This document shows positions 1 through 8,275 of a stretch of DNA of 64,000 bases, in pieces (positions within the stretch are counted from its first letter, which is position 1; each line of letters opens with the position of its first letter). Made by a program: the position numbers and the translations under genes. The stretch is from Candidatus Jettenia caeni (GTDB taxonomy: Bacteria > Planctomycetota > Brocadiia > Brocadiales > Brocadiaceae), in the NCBI GenBank assembly GCA_000296795.1, contig BAFH01000003.1:1116401-1180400 (forward strand). Direction: 5' to 3'. Below the pieces are notes generated by a model, which searched no databases, was not told the origin of the DNA, and saw only the letters and a program-made list of their open reading frames with translations.

Positions 1-54
1 TTTCTGGTTAATTCCTTTATCCCATAGATCTTTTCCAAGGTTTGTTTTACTCAA
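1..54 (-). CDS. Possible start of a gene running off the left edge
   Basis: After the SurA-like gene stops, a minus-strand frame opens with a TTG codon 12 bases further on and stays open to the window edge. It begins MSKTNLGKDLWDKGINQK. A GAAAG sequence lies just upstream of the TTG and could serve as a weak ribosome site. Only 18 residues are visible and I recognise no family, so this could be chance. Confidence 0.25.
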   Translation of the reverse strand, partial: MSKTNLGKDLWDKGINQK

Positions 55-66
55 CAGGCTTTCATT

Positions 67-1851
67 TTATTGAAATTTTGTGTATATCTCCATGTGTCGG
101 TTAATATCGGTCTGCCATTCGGAGATGAAAGCTTCTTGTTTCTCAAACAGGTATCGCTTGGCTATGTTCTCTTTATCTTTTTCAAAAGCGCTTTTATCAG
201 CAGGTTTTTTATCAATTACCTCTAAGATATAGCAAGCCTTTTCCCCCAAAGGTTCTACTGCAACCCCTCGTTGACCGGGTTTCAATTCAAATGCTTTTTT
301 TGCCACATTTGGTCTGTCCTCTTTGAGTGCTTCAATATACTTTGAGTCTTTGTTAAAAAGCTTTATAGGACGAGTAATATAATCGATTTCAGAAACGGGA
401 ATATCGATTTGCCCGCATTCTGCCTTTATTGATTTTACCATGTCATCAAAAGAAACCGTCTTGGCAGCTGTTCCCGCATGTTTCTCGGCAACTTCCTTAG
501 CTCTGAGCAAGGCCTTTTCCAGCTTGAGGCCAGTTACTACCTGATTTCGTATTTCTTCCAAAGGCGCCGGCGCCGGTAGTTTTTTATCAATAACCTGGAA
601 GATAACCTTGCCTTCTACAAAATCAAAAGGGACAGAAGGTTCGTATTTCTCTCTGTCGAAAGCTGCCTGAATAATCTGATCTGATCCGGGGAATATTTCT
701 AATAAATCATTCTCGGTAAGAAATTCATTCCCGGTTTTTTTCCCTTTCGGAATTTGATAGGTTACTTTATAGGTATTTGCTAGATCCTTAAAGCTTGAGC
801 GCTCTTCTTTATCAATAGATTCGTATATTTCTTCGTCTAGCTTCGTCATAATTTCGGTAGTCTTTTCTATCGCCTTTTGCCTTACAAGGATCTTTTGGAT
901 ATCCCCCTTTACTTCATCAAAAGATTTGTAGGTCGTTACGGTTTCCTCTTTGTGTTCCTTACCTTCGTCACTGTTTTTCTTCTTTTCTTTCTTCTGATTG
1001 TTTTTATTTTCTTCACTTACGGTCTTATCCGCCTTTGTATCTTCAGGTTTTGTATCTGCTTCTGTAATCTTAAATTGAACTTCCTTGTTGTCCTCATAAT
1101 ATTTTTCCATTTCATCCTCTGGAACGGACACCTGTTTTTCCATGTCGTCAAATTTTGCTATCAGACACTCCATCTTAACTCTTTCCGGAAGTTTGTAGCC
1201 TGGTTGATGGGATTCCTCGTTGTATTCATTATTTTTGTATTTCTCATAATGGGAGCGGATTTCATCCTCCGTTACATTGACAGAATTTAGAAAGCCGCTG
1301 GCCCTCAAAGTAAGTGCTTTGAACTTTACCTGCTCATTTTCCATGGAGTATCTTTGCCAGGTTTCTTCCGTTGTCATTTTTGTTGATGCGCGCATTGCAG
1401 ATTCCAGCTTTTCAACGAGTAATGCTTCCCTTAAGGTACGCTCTATATCATCCTGATTAAGCTTGAAATTGCTACAGAGGAATTGTATAAGGCTATATTT
1501 ATTCATATTCATTCCCGTTCCGAACATCTGAAAGGCAAGTCTCTGAATACCCTCTTCGATCTCTTGTGTTGTCACCATAATTCCCATTCGCTGGGCTTCT
1601 TCCACAAATATGAGTTGTTTCCATACTAACGAAACAATAGATTCGTTTGCCTGTGAGAAGAACAATCTTTGCCATCTGCGCAACATATCTGCAAACTCAT
1701 TTTGGGTAATTTTCCTGCCAAGCACCTTTCCAACGGGTTTTTTAGGTATCATTTCCATTGCAGAGTAACTGACACCCCATACAACCATTGAAAAGATCAT
1801 GATGATATAAACTGTTTTCTGATGTCTTCTGAACCAAGAACTCGAAACCAT
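67..1851 (-). CDS. SurA/PpiD-like periplasmic chaperone with N-terminal membrane anchor
   Basis: The 594-residue protein has one N-terminal membrane segment (about residues 14-32), then a SurA-type N-terminal chaperone region (VGKVLGRKITQNEFADML, about 41-58, and helices to about 175). A very charged Lys/Glu-rich linker lies near residues 262-312. The C-terminal part has the low-complexity helical pattern typical of PpiD proteins. I see no clear intact parvulin catalytic core, so chaperone activity is more likely than prolyl isomerase activity. It probably helps fold exported envelope proteins. The start at 1851 is supported by an AAGGAG ribosome site immediately upstream. It is transcribed divergently from topA. 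A role is inferred from family resemblance only. Confidence 0.75.
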   Translation of the reverse strand: MVSSSWFRRHQKTVYIIMIFSMVVWGVSYSAMEMIPKKPVGKVLGRKITQNEFADMLRRWQRLFFSQANESIVSLVWKQLIFVEEAQRMGIMVTTQEIEEGIQRLAFQMFGTGMNMNKYSLIQFLCSNFKLNQDDIERTLREALLVEKLESAMRASTKMTTEETWQRYSMENEQVKFKALTLRASGFLNSVNVTEDEIRSHYEKYKNNEYNEESHQPGYKLPERVKMECLIAKFDDMEKQVSVPEDEMEKYYEDNKEVQFKITEADTKPEDTKADKTVSEENKNNQKKEKKKNSDEGKEHKEETVTTYKSFDEVKGDIQKILVRQKAIEKTTEIMTKLDEEIYESIDKEERSSFKDLANTYKVTYQIPKGKKTGNEFLTENDLLEIFPGSDQIIQAAFDREKYEPSVPFDFVEGKVIFQVIDKKLPAPAPLEEIRNQVVTGLKLEKALLRAKEVAEKHAGTAAKTVSFDDMVKSIKAECGQIDIPVSEIDYITRPIKLFNKDSKYIEALKEDRPNVAKKAFELKPGQRGVAVEPLGEKACYILEVIDKKPADKSAFEKDKENIAKRYLFEKQEAFISEWQTDINRHMEIYTKFQ

Positions 1852-1978
1852 ATCTCCTTATTTTCCTCTTAATTGAATAGTATCAATAGTGAAATTGAAA
1901 AGTTATAATAAAAATATTATTTTATCCATAATTTTTATAATTATCAAATGGTTTTTTGCAGTGATCAAAAAAAATATC

Positions 1979-2007
1979 TTGACACTTCTTACAACCTCTG
2001 ATTAAAT
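1979..2007 (+). promoter_or_regulatory. Candidate sigma70-type promoter of topA
   Basis: A perfect TTGACA (1979-1984) is followed after 17 bases by TTAAAT (2002-2007), four of six matches to the -10 consensus. Transcription would begin about 20 bases upstream of the topA ATG. The flanking intergenic stretch is very AT-rich. Confidence 0.45.
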
Positions 2008-2036
2008 TCTTCATTTTGAGGTTATAAATATTAAAG

Positions 2037-4337
2037 ATGGCAAAAACAAAAAAAAATATGGTAATTGTTGAATCCCCTGCAAAGGCGAAGACGATTGGTA
2101 AGTTTCTTGGCTCGTCTTTCTTTGTCTGTTCATCGATGGGGCATGTGCGAGACCTGCCAGAAAAGAAACTATCAGTTGATGTGGAAAATAATTTTACACC
2201 TGAATATAAAGTAATTCCCAGCCGAAAAAAATTAGTTTCAGAATTGCTTGGTGATTCAAAGAAAGCAGACGCTATTTATCTCGCATCCGATCTTGATCGT
2301 GAAGGGGAGGCTATCGCCTGGCATCTATCTCAAGTTCTTGAATTACCCGAGAAAAAGGTGCATCGGGTTACCTTTAATGAAATAACAAAAGACGCTATCC
2401 TGGAAGCCTTTAAGCATCCTAACCCTATCAATATGGCTAAGGTGAATGCCCAGCAGGCGCGAAGGATACTTGACCGACTGGTAGGTTATCAGTTAAGTCC
2501 TTTACTCTGGAAGAAGATTACGAAGGGGCTTAGCGCCGGTCGTGTTCAATCCGTTGCTGTTCGGCTCATTGTGGAGCGTGAAAAAGAGATTAAGGAATTT
2601 ACACCACAAGAGTACTGGAAGATTACTGCTGAATTAAAGCGCATCTCAGAGAATACAGATAAACCTGAAGATAGTAAGGCTTTTAAGGCCATTCTTCAAA
2701 AATTTAAAAATGAAAATATTGAAATAAAAAATGAACAACAGGCGAAAGGCATTGTTGATGAACTTCAAAAGGCAGAATATCGTGTTGCGAGCGTAAAGAA
2801 GCAAACGAAACGTAATAACGCACCACCGCCCTTCACAACAAGTCTTTTACAGCAGCAAGCGTCTACGCGGCTGCAATTCAGTGCAAAAAAAACAATGCTT
2901 ATTGCCCAGCAGCTTTATGAAGGTATTGACATAGGTACACAGGGTACTGTCGGACTTATTACGTATATGAGGACGGATTCTTTCCATATCTCAGAACAAG
3001 CGCTTTCATCCTGCCGGATACACATTGCTGATACCTATGGTAAGGATTATCTCCCGGAAAAACCTAATATACATGCATCCAATAAACAAGGCACGCAAGG
3101 CGCCCATGAGGCTATTCGGCCTACTGTGGTAGAATATACGCCTGAATCTATAAAGGATTTTTTAACAAAAGACCAATATAAACTGTATGAACTGATATGG
3201 AAACGGTTTGTAGCCAGTCAGATGCAACCCGCTCTCTATGCTGTGACAGACGTTGAAATAATTTCAGGATTGTATACCTTTAAGGCTAGAGGGAGGGTAT
3301 TACTTTTTGATGGTCATACCCTCATTTCAGGACACGAGATAGATAAGGATGAACAAATCCTCCCGCCGTTGGAAAAGGATCAAGGGCTTGAATTAATAAC
3401 ATTATCACCTACCCAACATTTTACTCAACCACCTCCACGTTTTACCGAGGCTTCTCTTGTTAAAACTTTAGAAAAGATGGGAATAGGGAGGCCAAGCACT
3501 TATGCTACCATTATCTCTACAATACAAGATAGGGGATACGTCAAACAAGAGAAACGTGCGTTCTATGCCACGGAATTAGGGATGTTGGTTACTGAAAAGC
3601 TCATTGAGCATTTTGCTAAAATAATGGATGTAAAATTTACTTCCCATATGGAAGGAGAACTTGATAAAATTGAAGATGAAAAAATTGATTGGCTTACGGT
3701 GCTGAAAGAATTTTATGATCCTTTTAAAATGGATTTGGAAAAAGCAATGGGAGAGATGAAGAGCGTAAAGGGTACTCCTGAAGAAAGTAATCAAGTCTGC
3801 ACTTTGTGTGGGCAACCTATGGTTATACGGTGGGGGAGGCACGGGAAGTTTTTGGGATGCTCAGCGTTTCCTAAATGTAAAAGCACTCTTCCTCTCGATG
3901 AGAAAGGTGAGCCAGCACAACCTGAAACGACCGAGCAGAAATGTGAAAAATGCGGCAATACTATGGTTGTGAAGACTGGCCGGCATGGAAAATTTCTGGC
4001 CTGTTCCGGATATCCGGAGTGCAAAAATACAAAATCTCTTAGTGGTGAGGCGACAAAGGTTGAACCAACCGATGAAAAATGTGAGAAATGTGGAAGTTCT
4101 ATGGTTATTCGCTTTAGTAAGAAAGGCCGGTTCATGGGTTGTTCTGCCTATCCCAAATGCAGAAATATTAAGCCTCTTCCTACGGGAGTAAAGTGCCCTC
4201 AGGAAGATTGCGGTGGCGACTTAATACAACGCAGATCAAAACAAGGCGGGATATTCTTTGGATGTAGTAAATATCCGGAGTGCGACTATATTACAAAAGA
4301 GCTGCCAACGATTCCCCATGTATCCGAAGAGAAATAA
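2037..4337 (+). CDS. topA: DNA topoisomerase I (type IA)
   Basis: The 766-residue enzyme relaxes negatively supercoiled DNA by cutting one strand through a tyrosine ester. The Toprim domain is at the N terminus (VIVESPAKAKTIGKFLG about residues 9-25; DLDREGEAIAWHL near 84). The active-site tyrosine is Y310 in YMRTDS. The C-terminal third carries four tandem four-cysteine zinc ribbons, beginning near residue 587 with CTLCG and ending with GCSKYPECD; the last has a CPQEDCGG-type first knuckle. Length and domain order are normal for bacterial TopA. It stands alone on the plus strand and converges on htrA with about 110 bases between the stops. Confidence 0.97.
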   Translation: MAKTKKNMVIVESPAKAKTIGKFLGSSFFVCSSMGHVRDLPEKKLSVDVENNFTPEYKVIPSRKKLVSELLGDSKKADAIYLASDLDREGEAIAWHLSQVLELPEKKVHRVTFNEITKDAILEAFKHPNPINMAKVNAQQARRILDRLVGYQLSPLLWKKITKGLSAGRVQSVAVRLIVEREKEIKEFTPQEYWKITAELKRISENTDKPEDSKAFKAILQKFKNENIEIKNEQQAKGIVDELQKAEYRVASVKKQTKRNNAPPPFTTSLLQQQASTRLQFSAKKTMLIAQQLYEGIDIGTQGTVGLITYMRTDSFHISEQALSSCRIHIADTYGKDYLPEKPNIHASNKQGTQGAHEAIRPTVVEYTPESIKDFLTKDQYKLYELIWKRFVASQMQPALYAVTDVEIISGLYTFKARGRVLLFDGHTLISGHEIDKDEQILPPLEKDQGLELITLSPTQHFTQPPPRFTEASLVKTLEKMGIGRPSTYATIISTIQDRGYVKQEKRAFYATELGMLVTEKLIEHFAKIMDVKFTSHMEGELDKIEDEKIDWLTVLKEFYDPFKMDLEKAMGEMKSVKGTPEESNQVCTLCGQPMVIRWGRHGKFLGCSAFPKCKSTLPLDEKGEPAQPETTEQKCEKCGNTMVVKTGRHGKFLACSGYPECKNTKSLSGEATKVEPTDEKCEKCGSSMVIRFSKKGRFMGCSAYPKCRNIKPLPTGVKCPQEDCGGDLIQRRSKQGGIFFGCSKYPECDYITKELPTIPHVSEEK

Positions 4338-4451
4338 GGAATAAAGAATGAATACTATCGGTGATTGATCTTGGTGTTCAGGTTTCAGGAATTATTCAAA
4401 ACAAATAAAACTTCCTAATGATATTCCTGTAAGATATTTCTTTGGTTTCAT

Positions 4452-5966
4452 TTATTTTAGTGTTACAAATCCTTTGTTTTTTACAAATATACTTACTGCC
4501 CCGGTCTTATCTAAGAATTCATCCATAAGCGCCATAAATTCTATAACGGAGTCTACTTCTCTCGTTCCTACTTTTGTAATCAAATCACCGGGTTTTATAC
4601 CCGCATGTTCAGCCGGGCTATCTGATTCGACATCAACGACCAGGACACCTTTCTCACCCTCGAAACCTAGTGATTTTGCGATTTCAGGAAGGAGCTCATT
4701 TACTACCAACCCTAAAGAAAATTTTGTTGGCTCATCCAGTTTTTGAATAGCAGTATAACTTTTGCCTGCAAGATCTTCCGGTTGTGGTTCCACCACAACT
4801 TCTAACGCATTTTCTGCACCATCCCGTATGATCTTTACAATAATCGCTTTGTTTACCTTTGCATGTCGAATAGCATGCTGAAGATCTGTTGTATTTTCAA
4901 TTTTTTTCCCATCTAATTCTGAGATAATATCGCCGGGAAGAATGCCAGCCTTTGATGCAGGGGTATCACTCCAAACTTCTAAAACAAATGCTCCCTTTTC
5001 TATTGGTAACTGTAAACGATGAATAATCTCCTTTTTGTTTTTTAGACCAAGTACCCCTGCCAAATCGTCATTAATATCGTGAGTTCCTACACCCAAATAC
5101 CCTCGTACGACAGTTCCTGTAGTTATGATATTTTCAGCTGTTTCTTTTGCAATACTAGCAGAAATGGCAAATCCTACACCCTGAAAACCTCCGGACCGAG
5201 TGGCAATAGCGGTATTCACTCCAATTATTTCTCCCCTAAGGTTAACAAGCGGTCCTCCACTGTTTCCAGGATTAATAGCCGCATCCGTTTGAAAAAAGTC
5301 TTCATAAATAAAAGGGAGCACAAATGGGATAACGTGAGTTCTTCCTTTGGCGCTGATAATACCCATAGAAACTGTTTGGTGATACCCAAAAGGACTACCA
5401 ATTGCAATAACCCAGTCGCCCACTTGTACATCTTCTGAATTACCGAATTTAACCGGTAAGCAACCTTCTGCTTCTATTTTGATAACAGCAAGATCGGTAT
5501 TAGGGTCGATACCAATGATCTTGACGCTTTTATATTGTTCTCCATTATAGGTAATCACTGTGATTTCATCTTCAGAAAAACCATCGATAACATGGTTGTT
5601 CGTTAAAATATAACCATGCTCTTCTACAATAATACCGGAACCTAGCCCTTTTTTGGGTATATCTTCCATGTGAGGATCGCGTTTAGATGGAAAATGCTGC
5701 GATGGGGGGATGGGTTCTGTTTCGGAAGTGCCGCCAGGATCCCGTTTTTTTTCCGTACTTAAACTGACAACTGATGGACTGACAAGTTGTGAGACTTTCC
5801 GGAATGTCTGGATAAGTGGCTGGGTTATCTTTTCAAGCTCTAATAGTTCTTGCCTTAATTTATCAACCTCATTATTTTGGTTTGCAAAAGTAAGGGGATT
5901 ATTGAAAAAATAGAGGAGGGTTACTACCACAAATAAATAAAACATTCTTATACATTTACATTTCAT
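4452..5966 (-). CDS. htrA: HtrA/DegP-type periplasmic serine protease, two PDZ domains
   Basis: The 504-residue protein begins with a hydrophobic export signal or anchor (about residues 8-28). The trypsin-like domain holds the full triad H125 (LTNNHVID), D158 (NTDLAVIKIE) and S236 (INPGNSGGPL). Two PDZ domains follow (about 290-390 and 415-500). Family knowledge assigns protein quality control of misfolded envelope proteins. Its ATG overlaps the stop of the small membrane-protein gene upstream (ATGA overlap), so the two are probably translated together. The coiled-coil lipoprotein gene is upstream on the same strand and may share the transcript. Confidence 0.95.
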   Translation of the reverse strand: MKCKCIRMFYLFVVVTLLYFFNNPLTFANQNNEVDKLRQELLELEKITQPLIQTFRKVSQLVSPSVVSLSTEKKRDPGGTSETEPIPPSQHFPSKRDPHMEDIPKKGLGSGIIVEEHGYILTNNHVIDGFSEDEITVITYNGEQYKSVKIIGIDPNTDLAVIKIEAEGCLPVKFGNSEDVQVGDWVIAIGSPFGYHQTVSMGIISAKGRTHVIPFVLPFIYEDFFQTDAAINPGNSGGPLVNLRGEIIGVNTAIATRSGGFQGVGFAISASIAKETAENIITTGTVVRGYLGVGTHDINDDLAGVLGLKNKKEIIHRLQLPIEKGAFVLEVWSDTPASKAGILPGDIISELDGKKIENTTDLQHAIRHAKVNKAIIVKIIRDGAENALEVVVEPQPEDLAGKSYTAIQKLDEPTKFSLGLVVNELLPEIAKSLGFEGEKGVLVVDVESDSPAEHAGIKPGDLITKVGTREVDSVIEFMALMDEFLDKTGAVSIFVKNKGFVTLK

Positions 5967-6181
5967 TTTTTTTCTGTAGGAACTTTCAATTTATAAACTA
6001 AATATCCGCTACCTGCAAATATGCATACATTTACGAAAAAAGTTAACATAACAATCCTTTTAGCTACTATAGGATTGTTTGTTCTGTATACTCTTGAAAC
6101 AGCGTTAAAGGTAAAATATATAATTGAAATATATGCTAAACATAGTAACGCAATCAAGATGAATTTTTTGAACGGTTTCAT
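5963..6181 (-). CDS. Small two-helix membrane protein coupled to htrA
   Basis: This 72-residue protein has two hydrophobic stretches (about residues 8-28 and 42-64) joined by a basic segment (SRVYRTNNPIVAKR) and ends in a lysine-rich tail. Its stop overlaps the htrA start by four bases, which suggests translational coupling and a functional link with the protease. I do not recognise the family. A partner, regulator or membrane adaptor of HtrA is possible, but nothing in the sequence proves that. It lies just downstream of the lipoprotein gene. Confidence 0.6.
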   Translation of the reverse strand: MKPFKKFILIALLCLAYISIIYFTFNAVSRVYRTNNPIVAKRIVMLTFFVNVCIFAGSGYLVYKLKVPTEKK

Positions 6182-6241
6182 GTAACTGAATTAAATTTAC
6201 TGCTGAATTATGTTTAATAGACAATAATTAAGAATTTATAT

Positions 6242-6700
6242 TCAGGGATTTGCTGGAAGTTCGGTTTTCTTTTTTATCTCTTCTTTTATATCCAACTTTA
6301 CCATTTCCAGTCGGTTGGCTAATTCAATTTCAGCTTTCTGAATATCATGTATCTGCTTATTAAAATTTTCCTCAACAGTCTGATAATTAGCCTTTAAATT
6401 GCAAATATTATCATGCATAATTTTGACCAATAGTTCTATCTCTTTTACATTTTGCTGAATATCCTTGCCATGTACCTTTATGTTATCCACTTCGCTATGC
6501 AGCCTATTCCCATCGTTTACCAATAATGAAATAGATTTGGATACATCATCAATCCTTTTTTCCAACATCTGATTTGTTTTAGAAAGCTCGGCTATCTTGC
6601 GATCAGTATCCTTTTGCCATCCTTTTGAAGCAATACTGCATCCATATGAAAACAACGTTAAAAATGAGATACCAGCACATATTATTACCTGTTTTTTCAT
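6242..6700 (-). CDS. Coiled-coil lipoprotein of unknown function
   Basis: The 152-residue protein starts with a lipoprotein signal peptide ending in the lipobox-like LFSYGC (Cys at residue 21). The rest is almost wholly helical heptad-like sequence (about residues 30-145), rich in Lys, Glu, Ile and Leu. It should be an envelope lipoprotein forming a long coiled coil. It is upstream of, and on the same strand as, the small membrane protein and htrA, with about 60 bases between. No enzymatic motif is visible. The architecture recalls Lpp-like or other periplasmic coiled-coil spacers, but I cannot name it. Confidence 0.6.
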   Translation of the reverse strand: MKKQVIICAGISFLTLFSYGCSIASKGWQKDTDRKIAELSKTNQMLEKRIDDVSKSISLLVNDGNRLHSEVDNIKVHGKDIQQNVKEIELLVKIMHDNICNLKANYQTVEENFNKQIHDIQKAEIELANRLEMVKLDIKEEIKKKTELPANP

Positions 6701-6810
6701 TGTTCGTGATAATTATAATTCAATTGTGTATAAACACAAAGATAAATTTTTTAGAAAAGGGGAACTTTTTTTGGGGTATGGATGTTTTTATTAGTAATTG
6801 TTCTCCTTAA

Positions 6811-6859
6811 GGCAAGCTGACTTTTCGCTTTCCTCCTTTTCTTCGAAAGTCAGCTTGCC
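6811..6859. repeat. Long intergenic hairpin
   Basis: The arm GGCAAGCTGACTTTTCG (6811-6827) pairs almost perfectly with CGAAAGTCAGCTTGCC (6844-6859); one T is bulged. The loop is a pyrimidine-rich stretch of 16 bases. No T-run follows on either side, so it looks more like a dispersed palindromic repeat than a Rho-independent terminator. The remainder of 6701-7050, between the lipoprotein gene and tmRNA, holds nothing else recognisable apart from the tmRNA promoter. Confidence 0.6.
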
Positions 6860-6976
6860 ACTTTTAATAGACTTTTTACTAATTTTCTCATATCAAAAAT
6901 ACTTGGTCTTCAATATACTGTACAGGCGTATCATAAAATATATAATCAGGAATGTACTCGATAATCTCTTGTTCAA

Positions 6977-7004
6977 TTGCTTTTTATATTCTTTGTGTTA
7001 TAAT
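6977..7004 (+). promoter_or_regulatory. Candidate promoter of tmRNA
   Basis: A perfect TATAAT (6999-7004) lies about 47 bases before the mature tmRNA 5' end, with TTGCTT (6977-6982) 16 bases upstream as a weak -35. This spacing leaves a short 5' leader for RNase P to remove. Confidence 0.45.
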
Positions 7005-7050
7005 AGGGAATAGTTTTATACAGTTCTTTTCTTTCAATAGTTTATAAATA

Positions 7051-7404
7051 GGGGGCGAAAGGATTCGACCGGATACGTTGAGGTATAGGCGGCGTATTGA
7101 GGTTGTCAGGCGGCCTCATTAAAAACCTGGCAAAATGATTTAAATGCCGAATATCCAATGGCAATGGCTGCTTAAGTGTAGCCACGTTTAATTAACCTTA
7201 CCTGCGAGATTAATTAAACGACAACGAGCAGGATAGTTTAGTTCCTGTGCTCGGTGGGAACTAAGCGAACCTTTAAACGGAGCTAGTCATGAGAAATCCT
7301 GTCTATTGGAGTTTTTAATGGCGAAATTAAAAAATAGACTATGTACGTAGAAACCTATGCTGAAATATCCAGGGACGCGGGTTCAATTCCCGCCGCCTCC
7401 ACCA
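7051..7404 (+). ncRNA. ssrA: tmRNA (transfer-messenger RNA)
   Basis: The RNA rescues stalled ribosomes and tags the unfinished protein. The 5' end GGGGGCGAAAGGATTCGACC is the classic tmRNA start. Its first seven bases pair with CGCCTCC before the encoded ACCA at 7401-7404, and the T-arm GGGTTCAATTCCC precedes that. The tag frame ends at TAA 7173-7175 and reads ...NDLNAEYPMAMAA, ending in the Ala-Ala expected for ClpXP recognition. The resume codon is not certain: in the frame of the stop, the codon before AAT-GAT is CAA, not the common GCA, which is present one base out of frame. Confidence 0.95.
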
Positions 7405-8275
7405 TAACTTATTAATAATTAAGGACTTATAAAAGCAGTTTTACATTCAGTGACAGGCTGGTGACGGCCTTATCTTTCAACGACAAATTCGATATGTAAT
7501 TTTCAACTTCCCCCAATCGCTGTGAGCATATTTTCCGTGGCCTAATAGATGTGATCCACTAAGAAGTGGTACCCCTTTCAGGAAAAGAAGCTGTTAAAGC
7601 TTTTCAAAAAATAGTTTGGCAGATTTAGGTCCAGCACTTATTTGTAAACATCTCCTCTTGCTTCCTCAGCAGCCTTTATTTGTTCCATAAGCTCATTACT
7701 TGATAAAATTTCAAATGTTGCCTCTGCATCTTCTTTTTCTTTGAGATAATTGAGAAAATCAATAGCAACTTTTACCTTATCCTCTCTGATGACACATTAA
7801 GCGAGCGGCATGACACACCTTTTATGGCACACTTCTGAGACATGTCACATTCATTATTCTTATTTTGAATAACCTGCTCTTGATTGCCGCATAATATTTT
7901 TTAATAAAAACAGTAAGAAAATTGAAATCAAAAAGAGTAAAATTTACATAGCGGTAAAATTTAAAATAAGATTTGAATGTGCAATATTTTAGAATATACC
8001 CTCAATTTAAAAAAAAATAACCACAACGTATATCATACCCATCCATTATCCTTATAGTTTATTTTGATCCAGACCCATCCATCGCTTTTCATGGTATATT
8101 TTTTGATATAACAAATGTTTAATCTTAGAGCTAAAGCAAAATTTGTCTTAGAAATAAGGTTTTCTCCGTTGTTCATCATGTGTCTTTAGCAGATATTGTT
8201 CGGTAACTGGTTTTCCCAGGGTGAATTTTTTCTAAATTATATGGTAATTCGAAACATATTATACGGAGATTAGAT
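7405..8275. other. Gene-poor stretch downstream of tmRNA
   Basis: Apart from the antitoxin fragment and the TGGCACACTTCTGA-type motif near 7823-7838, I see no convincing gene. Base composition becomes very AT-rich from about 7890 to 8270. tmRNA 3' ends are common integration sites, but I found no second copy of the tmRNA 3' end in the window. Confidence 0.4.
7638..7799 (-). pseudogene. Truncated antitoxin-like fragment
   Basis: A minus-strand frame of about 54 codons reads VIREDKVKVAIDFLNYLKEK, then a Glu/Ala-rich helix containing EILSSNELMEQIKAAEEA. This is the style of small antitoxins found beside toxin genes, though I cannot name the family. It has no usable start: an in-frame stop sits directly upstream, and the frame breaks where TGACACA/TGGCACA motifs begin (about 7795-7838). 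No toxin gene is next to it. I read it as a remnant cut by a mobile element. Confidence 0.4.

Noticed and set aside
877-1290. A 137-codon hydrophobic frame antisense to the SurA-like gene
   Set aside because: It is the complement of the Lys/Glu-rich linker, which always looks hydrophobic in this frame.
3576-4135. Open frames antisense to the topA zinc-ribbon region
   Set aside because: They mirror the repeated Cys motifs of topA and have no ribosome site or family resemblance.
7380-7404. tmRNA 3' end as the attachment site of the accessory region at 7.4-14 kb
   Set aside because: I found no repeated copy of the tmRNA end downstream and no integrase in that region; the integrase remnant lies near guaB instead.
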